A stretch of DNA of 64,000 nucleotides from Ignavibacteria bacterium (lineage in GTDB: Bacteria > Bacteroidota > Ignavibacteria > Tepidaquicellales > Tepidaquicellaceae), in NCBI GenBank assembly GCA_016704345.1, contig JADJAH010000037.1, positions 85,373 through 149,372 of the forward strand, written 5' to 3'. Both the position numbers and the translations under genes were made by a program. The notes beneath the pieces were generated by a model. It was not told where the DNA came from. It was given only the letters and a program-made list of their open reading frames with translations, and ran no database searches. This document shows positions 51,085-59,998 of the stretch, piece by piece (the stretch's first letter is position 1; the number at the start of each line of letters is the position of its first letter).

Positions 51085-51265
51085 GTATTGTATTTTAGTT
51101 TTTAGGGATGTTGCTTCGGTGAACTGCTCCGATTGCTTTAAAATTTCTTTTGCAAATGTAATTGAAATGATGCTAAAATTATATTGTAAAAATTCAACTT
51201 TGATGTTGTAGTAACCTAGATTCTTTCAAAACTCTATTGATGCATTCAGCACAAGAGTCGGTTTG

Positions 51266-51892
51266 TCAATATCGGGTTAAAAACATACGCTGTAAAACTA
51301 TACCGGCTAACATGAAGGCAGAAAACATTCCCCGCTGTATATCAACTTCTGATTGATACACTTTTGTTCGCTGTGCAACAATTCCTAATGAAATCCAGTC
51401 TGCGGGTGCAACACTGATCTCTGACCAGGTATAAAGAAAATTATCCGAAGAGTTTTCCAAATCGAAAACATACTCCCATTCAGAGTAAATATCCAAAATG
51501 CCATAGGTCAACTCCATTTCTATTCCGGGAGCGATTCCCATTATGCTTCCGATAACCGCTCCAAACATGGGCGTAGCATTAAGTTCAAGTTCGTTTCCTG
51601 CATTGAAATTATAACCAATCCATGCTGAGCCACTTTCTAATGCTTCATAGTTGTATCTTGCTTCTATATGAAGCCAATCCTTATCTGCAGTGAATGCCGG
51701 CAGCAGAAAGTCGTTTTCGTCTGAAATAATATATTGATTGATTTCGGCGAGGAACGACCAGTCATCTGTGTTGATCCTGTCAGAGCTCTTTTCAGAAGAG
51801 TCCGCTCTCAAATCACTGCAACTTGTAAAGTCATTTTCGGCTCTACAAATGCCTGTAAATATTATCAAGGTCACTATCAGATACACTAACAT
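51266..51892 (-). CDS. Outer-membrane protein of unknown function (C-terminus probably frameshifted)
   Basis: The 208-residue protein has a signal peptide (VYLIVTLIIFTGICRA) and alternating strands (WLHIEARYNYEALESGSAWIGYNF, LELNATPMFGAVIGSIMG, LYTWSEISVAPADWISLGIVAQR). It currently ends in RMFLTRY. On the minus strand, reading the CCC at 51276-51274 as CC extends the protein to TDIDKPTLVLNASIEF and a stop at 51226, giving an aromatic C-terminal residue expected for outer-membrane barrels. The real gene is therefore probably 51226-51892. No known family is recognised. Confidence 0.65.
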   Translation of the reverse strand: MLVYLIVTLIIFTGICRAENDFTSCSDLRADSSEKSSDRINTDDWSFLAEINQYIISDENDFLLPAFTADKDWLHIEARYNYEALESGSAWIGYNFNAGNELELNATPMFGAVIGSIMGIAPGIEMELTYGILDIYSEWEYVFDLENSSDNFLYTWSEISVAPADWISLGIVAQRTKVYQSEVDIQRGMFSAFMLAGIVLQRMFLTRY

Positions 51893-51918
51893 GTTAATCT
51901 TTTTCTAATTAGCAAATG

Positions 51919-52623
51919 TCAAATAGCATTGAAACTGCTGAGTGCGTAATTATATATCGCATAATCCAGTTCGTTATCTTTCTTAAACTTCGAGACGAAT
52001 TCTGGAGTAAGAATAGAAACTTGATCGTCTCTTTGTGTCTTATTGAGAAGTTTGATGTCAATCCTTGGCTTCTTCAAAATAATTGCAAGTTTGTCCATTG
52101 ACTCCTGCAGTTTCTCAAGAATTCCAATAAAGAAATATCTGTCAAGAACCTCCTTGTAATCGGATTCCTCACAAGGGAAATAATAAGCATACAGATTCTT
52201 GTTTTCATCAATAAATTCTTCCAGAGATTTATCCATCCTGCCGTGCTCCCTTGAATAGTAATAGAAGGAAACGAAGAACTCCAGAGGATCCCTTAGGAAT
52301 GTAAATGCTTTCAGCCTATCTCTTTGAGTAATGATTTCGGGATATCTTTGATGCAGATAAGTACCATCATAAGCATAATGCCCTGCGATACAGTCATTAG
52401 CTCTGATTCTTGAAACATCAATTCTATTCTTCTTGTAATCTTCAAGCTGATCAAAAGAAACGAAATGATCATTTACGACATTGAACCAAGTGTGAAGAAT
52501 TCTTGTAACCGAGGTACCCCCACACTTAATGAAATGATGAAAAATGTAAGCGGGATGTTCCTTCGATGGCAATAGCACTTCTACTGTTTCAGAAGAAGAA
52601 TGATTGGATTTATTCTCAGTCAA
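51919..52623 (-). CDS. Sulfotransferase-family protein
   Basis: The 234-residue protein has the sulfotransferase PAPS-binding 5'-phosphosulfate loop in FHHFIKCGGTSVTRIL (about 28-43) and the 3'-phosphate region in FTFLRDPLEFFVSFYYYSREHG (about 108-130), with RDP and the following serine typical of the family. Such enzymes transfer a sulfate group from PAPS to carbohydrates, lipids or small molecules. No export signal. The acceptor is unknown; TylF-type and glycosyltransferase genes elsewhere in the window hint at surface-glycan or natural-product decoration, but this is a weak link. Stands alone on the minus strand. Confidence 0.8.
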   Translation of the reverse strand: MTENKSNHSSSETVEVLLPSKEHPAYIFHHFIKCGGTSVTRILHTWFNVVNDHFVSFDQLEDYKKNRIDVSRIRANDCIAGHYAYDGTYLHQRYPEIITQRDRLKAFTFLRDPLEFFVSFYYYSREHGRMDKSLEEFIDENKNLYAYYFPCEESDYKEVLDRYFFIGILEKLQESMDKLAIILKKPRIDIKLLNKTQRDDQVSILTPEFVSKFKKDNELDYAIYNYALSSFNAI

Positions 52624-52870
52624 GATTTTTTCAAATTTTGTTTTACAGACAATTTTAACAGATCATTCCAGTAATCATAAATTCGTCTCTAAATTTCCAT
52701 TCAAATTTAAGAAGCTGTTATTAACATTGATGACAATTTATTCAATCAATCTCAAAATATAAGTGACATAAAGGAATGAGTTCAAAATCAGGATGTATTG
52801 TCAAATTCAGAAGTATTTATTTAGGAAATTTTATAACATATTGGCAGACGCAAAAATCAACTGAACTTTT

Positions 52871-54124
52871 ATGAAATCCAAATTCAAGCTCTTCTCGGGA
52901 ACATCAGCTTTCAGGATCGCAGTTTTGCTCTTGTTGCTTTCCTCCAATATGTATGCTCAGGATAATTCAAAATACGAAAGAATAAAGGTTGCCTTAGACA
53001 GTGTGAGATCATCTTATGAAAAAATAACAAACCGATCCTGTCCTTCAATCAACATTCTGATTCACACACCTGTTGATTACATTTTCGTATCATTTGCAGC
53101 CGATGGTATTTCTCCATTAACAAAGGACACATACTTTCGCTTTGCGAGCAATACGAAGAATTTCACATCCGCTTCAATACTTAATATGCAGGAAGACGGG
53201 TGGCTAGATATAAAGTCGCTGATCGTTGACAAAATACCCGGAAGCAATATTCCTTATGTTCCGGACACTCCTGAATTTGATATTCCGTACAAGAATCAGA
53301 TTACTATTGAACAACTTCTTCAGCATGCGGCGGGTGTTTATGATGTTGATAATGATTCAGTTCCGGGTTACGGCGGGTTGAGTTACGTTGATTATATGAC
53401 TTTCAAAAATCCGGCTCATCAGTTTGAACTAAAAGATCTCGTTGAACAAGCAGCTAACAATAAGATCTCTTTTTTTCCACCGGGGCAGGGTTATCATTAC
53501 AGCAACACAGGCTATACAATACTGAGTGAAATTATAGAGAGAGTTTATACATTCAGAAGCGGCTCTACAAAATTGTATGCTGATTATATTAATGACTTCA
53601 TAACAGGCACTTCAGCAAAAGTGCCTCTTGATATTTCATTTCCGTATCTTGCATCTGATAATACAATGAGATCTCCTTTCGTGACAGGATCATTGATAAC
53701 TCCGGACAGTACTGCGATTTATTCGTCCGTGAATATGTCGGCCCACGTTGGAGAGGGCAACGGATACACAACATTTTCGGAGCTGGACAAATATGTAAGA
53801 TCTTTGATGAAAGGAGAGAATGTTCTGACACCGGCAAGTGTAGAGCTTATGCAGAAATCAGTTTCTGAACACAACAAGACATACGGTCTCGGATGCTTTT
53901 ATATTGAGGATCTCGGTTACGGGCACAACGGCTGTATCAAAGGTTACCTGTCTAATATGCTTTATGATCCTTTAACTGATGTATCGTTAATTATTATGAT
54001 GCCTGTCAATGATTATACATTTCCAAATGAAGAAGGAATTGTTCACGGGCTAAAAGCCTTGGCAAATGCAGGATTCAAAGCTCGGATGGCTTTGGGATTT
54101 CCGGGCAAGGACATCGGTTACTGA
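52871..54124 (+). CDS. Exported beta-lactamase-fold serine hydrolase
   Basis: The 417-residue protein has a signal peptide (AFRIAVLLLLLSSNMYAQ) and the penicillin-binding/beta-lactamase (class C-like) motifs: SxxK at Ser93-Lys96 in FASNTKNFTS, YxN at Tyr210-Asn212 in YHYSNTGYTILSEI, and a third HNG at 352-354. These motifs indicate a serine hydrolase such as a DD-peptidase, beta-lactamase or esterase. The Cys/His-rich or transmembrane extras of other members are missing. The substrate cannot be told. Single gene with 247 bases upstream for its promoter. Confidence 0.88.
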   Translation: MKSKFKLFSGTSAFRIAVLLLLLSSNMYAQDNSKYERIKVALDSVRSSYEKITNRSCPSINILIHTPVDYIFVSFAADGISPLTKDTYFRFASNTKNFTSASILNMQEDGWLDIKSLIVDKIPGSNIPYVPDTPEFDIPYKNQITIEQLLQHAAGVYDVDNDSVPGYGGLSYVDYMTFKNPAHQFELKDLVEQAANNKISFFPPGQGYHYSNTGYTILSEIIERVYTFRSGSTKLYADYINDFITGTSAKVPLDISFPYLASDNTMRSPFVTGSLITPDSTAIYSSVNMSAHVGEGNGYTTFSELDKYVRSLMKGENVLTPASVELMQKSVSEHNKTYGLGCFYIEDLGYGHNGCIKGYLSNMLYDPLTDVSLIIMMPVNDYTFPNEEGIVHGLKALANAGFKARMALGFPGKDIGY

Positions 54125-54270
54125 GATTCGCTTCACAACATTGCATGTCCGTTTGACTTTTTTCACAGGTGATAGTTATCCCCAATCTTGAGTAAGTGCA
54201 CCACATCTATTTTGAATCTTAAAGATTCTATTGCTAACTTGACAGCAATTTAAATCCAAAATAAAGAATA

Positions 54271-54993
54271 ATGCCAGAACTTTTCAAAAAGATAATTCTC
54301 CTTGGAAGACCCGCCTCGGGAAAATCAGAAGTGATCAACTATCTCAAGAATGCCTCAGCGGAGGACAGGCTAAACAGATTTCATGTTGGAAAGCTAAAAG
54401 AAGTTGACGACTTTCCGATGCTTTGGACGTGGTTCGAAGAAGATGCAATACTTTCAAAAATGTTTGGAAAGCCAAGGATACATACTGATGACGAAGGATA
54501 TTTTAAGCATGAATATCTCTGGCATTTGTTGATAGAGAGACTTTCGCTGGAATACGCAAAGTTGAAGAGAGACAATGCAGACTTGCATAATGATACAACA
54601 GTTCTGATTGAATTTTCCAGAGGAACAGAACATGGAGGCTACAAAGAAGCGTTTAAGCATCTTTCCAAAGATGTACTAGAAGATGCCGTAATAGTTTACA
54701 TAAACGTTCCGTATGAAGAGTCGCTTCGCAAGAATAGAAAGAGATTCAATCCAGACAAACCGGATAGTATTCTTGAACATGGATTGCCGGACGATAAGCT
54801 CGAGAAAATGTACAAACTTGTTGACTGGGAAGAAGTTTCCTCTGCATCAAAGACTCATATAAATATTAACGGGATTGAAGTTCCCTATGTAGTTTTTGAA
54901 AACATGCCATCAAAGACAGATGATCCTGAACTGCTGGGTCCTGCGCTGGATGAGGTGTTTACGCGATTATGGAATCTCTATCAAACCAATTAA
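54271..54993 (+). CDS. P-loop ATPase/kinase-like protein of unknown function
   Basis: The 240-residue soluble protein carries a Walker A motif IILLGRPASGKSEVI (GRPASGKS, about 12-19). Further on, LIEFSRGTEHGGYKEAF and AVIVYINVPYEESLRKNRKRF resemble the nucleotide-base and lid regions of small kinases such as adenylate/zeta-toxin-like kinases. The last about 80 residues (PDKLEKMYKLVDWEEV..., SKTDDPELLGPALDEVFTRLW) are not recognised. No neighbour gives a clear functional hint. It may phosphorylate a small molecule or act as a nucleotide-dependent switch. Confidence 0.7.
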   Translation: MPELFKKIILLGRPASGKSEVINYLKNASAEDRLNRFHVGKLKEVDDFPMLWTWFEEDAILSKMFGKPRIHTDDEGYFKHEYLWHLLIERLSLEYAKLKRDNADLHNDTTVLIEFSRGTEHGGYKEAFKHLSKDVLEDAVIVYINVPYEESLRKNRKRFNPDKPDSILEHGLPDDKLEKMYKLVDWEEVSSASKTHININGIEVPYVVFENMPSKTDDPELLGPALDEVFTRLWNLYQTN

Positions 54994-55019
54994 AGTCATG
55001 ATCCCATAATTTAACAACA

Positions 55020-55337
55020 TCAAAGAAAATACACATCCACGCTCCGGATTTTTTCGTCTTCTACTTTGATCCATTCACAAACACGAATGTCATTGCCGTG
55101 TTTGTCCCTTATTTTGTATCTCGCGCAGACCGTATCAACTGATGAAACAAATTCCTTTTCCGACATTTCTATTCCACTGTATTGCCAGCATTCTTTAAGA
55201 AAGTCATCTGAAGATTCATAAGTTTCGCCTTGACTCGAATGCCGGAAATTATCACACAGCTTGATCTTTGAAAGGTCTTTGCTTTCCCAGCCTTCGAGAT
55301 ATTCCTTAACTATATCTAAGCAACTCTTCTTCTTCAC
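55020..55337 (-). CDS. Small NTF2/SnoaL-like protein
   Basis: The 105-residue protein has a SnoaL/NTF2-like outline: an N-terminal helix (CLDIVKEYLEGWESKDLSKIKLCDNFRH), then strands ending in VCARYKIRDKHGNDIRVCEWIKVEDEKIRSVDVYFL. This cone-shaped fold binds small ligands or acts as an isomerase/dehydratase; no catalytic residues are confidently identified. It lies 10 bases after the TerC gene on the same strand. Length suits a single domain. Confidence 0.65.
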   Translation of the reverse strand: MKKKSCLDIVKEYLEGWESKDLSKIKLCDNFRHSSQGETYESSDDFLKECWQYSGIEMSEKEFVSSVDTVCARYKIRDKHGNDIRVCEWIKVEDEKIRSVDVYFL

Positions 55338-55347
55338 TTGATATATT

Positions 55348-56076
55348 TCATTTTGAATCTTTTTTCAGCTTGTTCTTATTTCTCATCTTTATGTTAAGCA
55401 TCTCAACGGCAAACGAGAACAGCATTGCAAAGTAAACATAACCCTTCGGTACCGCAACATGGAATCCTTCAACAAGCAGCAGCAGTCCGATCATCAACAG
55501 GAATGAAAGAGCAAGCATTTTAATTGTTGGATGCTTGTGGATAAAATCACTTACCCGCCCTGCAAACATGATCATAACTATCATCGAGATGACAATGGCT
55601 ACTATCATGATCTCAATATGACTGACTAATCCCACAGCAGTTATTACAGAGTCCAATGAGAATACCAAATCAAGCAGAACTATCTGAACTATAATATTCC
55701 AGAATCCGGGAGCGGCATTGCTGCTCTTATCATGTTCATCGCCTTCAAGCTTTTCATGAATCTCAAGCGTACTCTTTACTATCAAAAACAATCCTCCGCT
55801 CATTAGTATCAGATCTCTTCCTGACACCGGGTGTGAGAATACTGAAAACAATGGCTCAACCAATCCGGCTATCCAGCTGATAGCAAGAATCAAAAGTATT
55901 CTGAAGATCAGTGCAACGGAGAGTCCAATGATCCTGGCTTTCTCACGGCTCTCGGCAGGGAGCTTGCCTGTCAGGATAGAGATGAAAATTATGTTGTCAA
56001 TCCCGAGTACAATCTCAAGAAATGTCAGCGTGAGAAGACTTACATAAGTTTCCGGCTGAGTAAAGAGTTCGAGCAT
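55348..56076 (-). CDS. TerC-family integral membrane protein
   Basis: The 242-residue protein has about seven hydrophobic helices with the TerC signatures: LTFLEIVLGIDNIIFISILTG (Glu and Asp in the membrane), SREKARIIGLSVALIFRILLI, LIVKSTLEIHEKLEGDE and VQIVLLDLVFSLDSVITAVG. TerC proteins are linked to tellurite resistance and, in other bacteria, to manganese export or metalation of exported proteins. The specific metal role is inferred. It is followed by the small NTF2-like gene. Confidence 0.9.
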   Translation of the reverse strand: MLELFTQPETYVSLLTLTFLEIVLGIDNIIFISILTGKLPAESREKARIIGLSVALIFRILLILAISWIAGLVEPLFSVFSHPVSGRDLILMSGGLFLIVKSTLEIHEKLEGDEHDKSSNAAPGFWNIIVQIVLLDLVFSLDSVITAVGLVSHIEIMIVAIVISMIVMIMFAGRVSDFIHKHPTIKMLALSFLLMIGLLLLVEGFHVAVPKGYVYFAMLFSFAVEMLNIKMRNKNKLKKDSK

Positions 56077-56124
56077 GAAGTAATTTTTTTATATTATTGA
56101 TTCGCTATTCTTATTCCAAAAAAC

Positions 56125-56168
56125 TTCACCCCGCCCTTACTCTGATCCAAAACTTTGGGTGGGGTGAA
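56125..56168 (-). terminator. Terminator after the EF-G-like gene
   Basis: A 12-base-pair stem with one G-U pair (56125-56136 with 56157-56168) has a 20-base loop. On the minus strand it runs into a T run. It lies about 60 bases after the EF-G-like stop and separates it from the TerC gene downstream. Confidence 0.75.
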
Positions 56169-56230
56169 TTGATATACTTTGTACTCGAAAAAATCTATTC
56201 AGCTATCGCTGAAAAGAAATTACTCTTTTC

Positions 56231-58342
56231 TTATTGTGCCTCTTCTCTTTCCTTCTGATATTCCGCAATGATCTTTGTTTCAATCTCTTTCGGCACGTCT
56301 TCATAGTGAGAAAAATTTCTGTCATAATAGCCTCTGCCTTGTGTAAGTGACCGGAGTCTTGTTGAATAGTCATTCATTTCCGAAAGCGGGATTTGGCATG
56401 TAATTTTTTGCAGCTTACCGAAAACATCCATTCCCATGATGCGACCGCGCCTTGAAGAGATATCTCCTGAAACGGCTCCCATGAACTCCTCAGGGAAAAC
56501 AACTTCAACATCAAAGATCGGTTCTAAAATAACCGGACTTGCATCCATAAATCCCTTCTTGAAAGCCTGAGATGCAGCGATCTTGAATGAGATTTCGTCC
56601 GAGTCAACATTATGATATGAGCCATCGAACAATGTAACTTTAACGTCAATCACTTTGCTTCCGATAAGCACTCCGTTGTTGAGTACTTCGTGAAGTCCCT
56701 TTTCAACTGCCGGCACGAATCTTCCGGGAACAACACCTCCGACAACCGCATCTACAAATTCAAAACCTTTCCCTCGCTCCTGCGGCTCGATCTTAAGATG
56801 AACATGCCCGAACTGTCCCCTGCCGCCTGATTGCTTTTTGTGTTTGAATTCGGCGTCACTCACGACTGACCTAATAGTTTCTCTGTATGGAATCCTAGGA
56901 TGAGTCACGTCAACTTCAAAGTTGTACTTGCTTTTCATCCTGTTAAGAATTGTAGTGAGATGAATCTCCCCTTGTCCGCTGATAAGTGTTTGGGCAGTTT
57001 CGGGATTGAACTGAACAATGAAAGTTGGATCTTCTTCGTGCAGTGAATGCAAAGCCGAAGCGATCTTATCCTCGTCGCCTTTGTTTTTAGCGACAATAGC
57101 CATTGTGATATTTGGCTTAGGGAAATAGATTTCGTTGAGAACAACCGGATACGATTTTGAGCTCAAAGTATTGTTTGTATGCGAATCCTTCAGTTTCACC
57201 ACACCGGCAATATCGCCGACAACTACTTCAGGCATTTCTTTCCTGTCCTTTCCGTTCATCGAATAGAGCTGCGACAGTCTTTCACCTTTACCATTCGCTT
57301 CATTAATCATATCTAGACCCGCATGTACTTTACCCGAATAAACTCTGAAGAATGAAAGCTCACCGATGTTCTTCTCGGAAATTGTTTTAAATATGAAGAT
57401 AGTGGGTTCTCCGTCAATGTTTGCTGCAACCTCTATCGGATCATCGCTGTTTGGCCTTCGGCCGAGTTCGTTTGGCTTATCAAGCGGTGACTCTGTATAA
57501 TCAGAAATGAAATCCAGCACATCTCTTGTTCCGATATTTTTTGAAGCTGAAATGCAGAATACCGGGAAAAGTTTTCTTTCCCTCATTCCCATCTTAATCC
57601 CAAAGTCAATTTCTTCATCTGTTAGATTTGCACCTTCTTCAAAGAACTTCTCCATCAACTGCTCATCTTCTTCTGCAATTGCTTCAACAAATGCCTGGTG
57701 ATATTCCATTGCCTTTGGCTTCAGTAGATCCGGAATTTCCTCTTCAATATATTCTCCTTTTCCGTCAGTCTTAAATCTAAGCAGCTTCATTCTTGCGACA
57801 TCAATGACTGCATCAAAGTTGCTGCCGGGATTAACAGGAAACTGCACCACTGCAACTCTTGCTCCGAAATGTTCCTTCAAACTCTCAACGGTCAGTTCAA
57901 AATTCGCGTTCTCCTGATCCAGCTTGTTAACGAGAAATATAACATTGTTCTCATAATCATTTGTCATTGCAAAGGATGACTCCGTACCGACTTCAATACC
58001 TTTGAATGCATCCACCATAATCAATGCCGTATCGGTTACTCTTAATGCAGACCTGACTTCGCCGACAAAGTCCATAAATCCCGGAGTATCAATAATGTTG
58101 ATCTTTTTTTCAGTGTCATCATTTGCTTTCCAGGTGGTATTGATAATACTTGAGTTGATAGACATCTGTTTTTCAATCTCATCTTTGTGATAATCACTGA
58201 TTGTGTTTCCTTCTTCAACCTTACCCAGTCTGTTTGTCATACCAGAGACAAAGAGCATGCCTTCCGTCAATGTGGTCTTTCCGCTTCCTCCGTGCCCTGT
58301 TACTGTGATGTTTCTGATGTTTTCCGGTTTTACAATTGCCAT
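56231..58342 (-). CDS. Elongation factor G-like GTPase (EF-G2 type)
   Basis: The 703-residue protein has the full EF-G layout with G1 GHGGSGKTTL, G3 DTPGFMDF and G4 NKLDQ, then domains II-V ending in TRLRSLTQGRGYYDRNFSHYEDVP. The P-loop GHGGSGKT rather than the usual AHIDAGKT places it with the EF-G-like (EF-G2/FusA2) subfamily rather than the main translocase, which normally sits in the str operon. Subfamily members may act in ribosome recycling or under stress. Length is normal. Neighbours TerC and MscS give no hint. A terminator follows. Confidence 0.88.
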   Translation of the reverse strand: MAIVKPENIRNITVTGHGGSGKTTLTEGMLFVSGMTNRLGKVEEGNTISDYHKDEIEKQMSINSSIINTTWKANDDTEKKINIIDTPGFMDFVGEVRSALRVTDTALIMVDAFKGIEVGTESSFAMTNDYENNVIFLVNKLDQENANFELTVESLKEHFGARVAVVQFPVNPGSNFDAVIDVARMKLLRFKTDGKGEYIEEEIPDLLKPKAMEYHQAFVEAIAEEDEQLMEKFFEEGANLTDEEIDFGIKMGMRERKLFPVFCISASKNIGTRDVLDFISDYTESPLDKPNELGRRPNSDDPIEVAANIDGEPTIFIFKTISEKNIGELSFFRVYSGKVHAGLDMINEANGKGERLSQLYSMNGKDRKEMPEVVVGDIAGVVKLKDSHTNNTLSSKSYPVVLNEIYFPKPNITMAIVAKNKGDEDKIASALHSLHEEDPTFIVQFNPETAQTLISGQGEIHLTTILNRMKSKYNFEVDVTHPRIPYRETIRSVVSDAEFKHKKQSGGRGQFGHVHLKIEPQERGKGFEFVDAVVGGVVPGRFVPAVEKGLHEVLNNGVLIGSKVIDVKVTLFDGSYHNVDSDEISFKIAASQAFKKGFMDASPVILEPIFDVEVVFPEEFMGAVSGDISSRRGRIMGMDVFGKLQKITCQIPLSEMNDYSTRLRSLTQGRGYYDRNFSHYEDVPKEIETKIIAEYQKEREEAQ

Positions 58343-58394
58343 TGGATTTTCTCCTCTTTAAAAATGATTACTTTGTTAATTTAGTTTTTTTCAT

Positions 58395-59255
58395 TCAGGT
58401 TCTTAACAGATCAACTGGGATCTTGTCATTTGTTATTTTCAAATCAGTGATATCGGCGAATTCAATTCCCGCCTTTTCAAAAGCTACTTTGCAATTCTCA
58501 ATTGCCTCGCTGTTGATCTCAAGTATGTTTCTGTTTGCTTCAGCTATTTTCAGCCAGTAATATGCTTTAAGTTTCAGATTAACCGCCAGCTGACTCAGCG
58601 TCACTACGGGTGCAGGATCCTTCATTATCTCGGGTACATCATCAAGCCCTTTCAACATCAATTCTCTGCACAAAAAAGTATTTGCCGCCACACCTAACTC
58701 TACTTCGAATTCAAATCTTCTCTTACCTTCAATTGTATAATTAGTAAGCGGACTGTTGACTATCATTGAATTTGGAATGTAGATCATTTTCCCATCGATT
58801 GTTCTAACATCTGTTGTCTTCAAATCCATTGATACAATCGTCCCTGTAATATCAGCCACAGAAATAAAGTCGCCTGTATTGAATGGTCTGTTTAAAACAA
58901 GCATGACTCCCGAAATAAGATTCTCACCAACATTCTTAAATGCAAACCCCAGAACAACCGCTGAAACTCCGGCTCCTGTAATGAGTCCGCTTGCAATTCC
59001 CGAGAGGCCTAGTATGCTCATCGCAATAGAAAAACCGATTATCAAAACAAGTCCTTTGGAAAGGCTTCCTATGAAATTTGTTATCAGCGTGTCTGATATT
59101 CTCAATAAGTGGCCCTTCTTTCTCATAAAATTCCTCACCCTGTTTGAGATAAACCAAAAGAACAGAAAGACAATAACTGCTATAATTAGTTTTGGAAGTA
59201 ATTTAAGCAGCTCATGAAAAAACTCCTTAAATATTTGAATCAATTCAGATTCCAA
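58395..59255 (-). CDS. mscS: Small-conductance mechanosensitive channel (MscS family)
   Basis: The 286-residue protein has three N-terminal transmembrane helices. The pore helix region GLITGAGVSAVVLGFAFKNVGENLISGVMLVLNRPFNTGDFISVADITGTIVSMDLKTTDVRTIDGKMIYIPNSMIVN is the MscS signature, followed by a soluble C-terminal vestibule. MscS channels open under membrane tension to release solutes during osmotic downshift. Length matches the family (about 280). It has its own position upstream of the EF-G-like gene, 52 bases apart. Confidence 0.93.
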   Translation of the reverse strand: MESELIQIFKEFFHELLKLLPKLIIAVIVFLFFWFISNRVRNFMRKKGHLLRISDTLITNFIGSLSKGLVLIIGFSIAMSILGLSGIASGLITGAGVSAVVLGFAFKNVGENLISGVMLVLNRPFNTGDFISVADITGTIVSMDLKTTDVRTIDGKMIYIPNSMIVNSPLTNYTIEGKRRFEFEVELGVAANTFLCRELMLKGLDDVPEIMKDPAPVVTLSQLAVNLKLKAYYWLKIAEANRNILEINSEAIENCKVAFEKAGIEFADITDLKITNDKIPVDLLRT

Positions 59256-59406
59256 GATTCGCTTAATAGATTAAAGACTGCTACTTCCATTGAATGAGAT
59301 AAAAGGACAAAGTTGAAAGGCAAGATACTATTACTTTACAAAAAGTTAAAGTTACTTTAATTCTTAACGAAGAAAGTTATATTTGCAAAAAGCGAATTTA
59401 GTTTAA

Positions 59407-59961
59407 ATGAGACAATTAGCAATAACAACTTACGGTATGCACATCCTAAGGAAGAAAACCAAACCTGTCAAAGACATTGACGATTCGGTCATTAATCTTG
59501 TGAGGGATATGTTTTATACTATGGACAAGGCATCCGGTATTGGGCTCGCCGCTCCTCAAGTCAACCTTGAAGTGTCCTTGGCTGTTATTGATCTTTCCGG
59601 AATTGAGGAACATAAGGGGGATAAACCTCTCGTACTTATCAATCCTGAAGTAATTGATTCTCATGGACTTGTAACAATGGAAGAGGGCTGTCTGAGCATT
59701 CCCGATGTCAGGGCGGAAGTTGAAAGGCCGGAGGAAATTCATCTGAGATTTTATGATTTTGACATGAATGAAGTGGACCTGGAGCTGAAAGGCTTTAAAG
59801 CCCGTGTTGCTATGCATGAGATAGATCATCTCAACGGAAAATTATTCATTGATTATCTTTCTGAAGACATTAAGAAATTAATCAAGAAAGATCTTCAGCT
59901 CATCAAAAAGGGAAAAGTGGAAACCGATTATCCCCTGCTCATTCATTCCGAAACAGCTTGA
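59407..59961 (+). CDS. def: Peptide deformylase
   Basis: The 184-residue protein has the three deformylase motifs: GIGLAAPQV near 41-49, EGCLSIP near 96-102 (metal-binding Cys), and HEIDHLNG near 139-146 (two metal-binding His and catalytic Glu). It removes the N-formyl group from new proteins. It precedes fmt by 37 bases in the same direction, the common def-fmt pair, here working as adding and removing the formyl group. Confidence 0.96.
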   Translation: MRQLAITTYGMHILRKKTKPVKDIDDSVINLVRDMFYTMDKASGIGLAAPQVNLEVSLAVIDLSGIEEHKGDKPLVLINPEVIDSHGLVTMEEGCLSIPDVRAEVERPEEIHLRFYDFDMNEVDLELKGFKARVAMHEIDHLNGKLFIDYLSEDIKKLIKKDLQLIKKGKVETDYPLLIHSETA

Positions 59962-59998
59962 TTCTGTTCCATAAATCTCACCCAACTTCCATCCTAAT

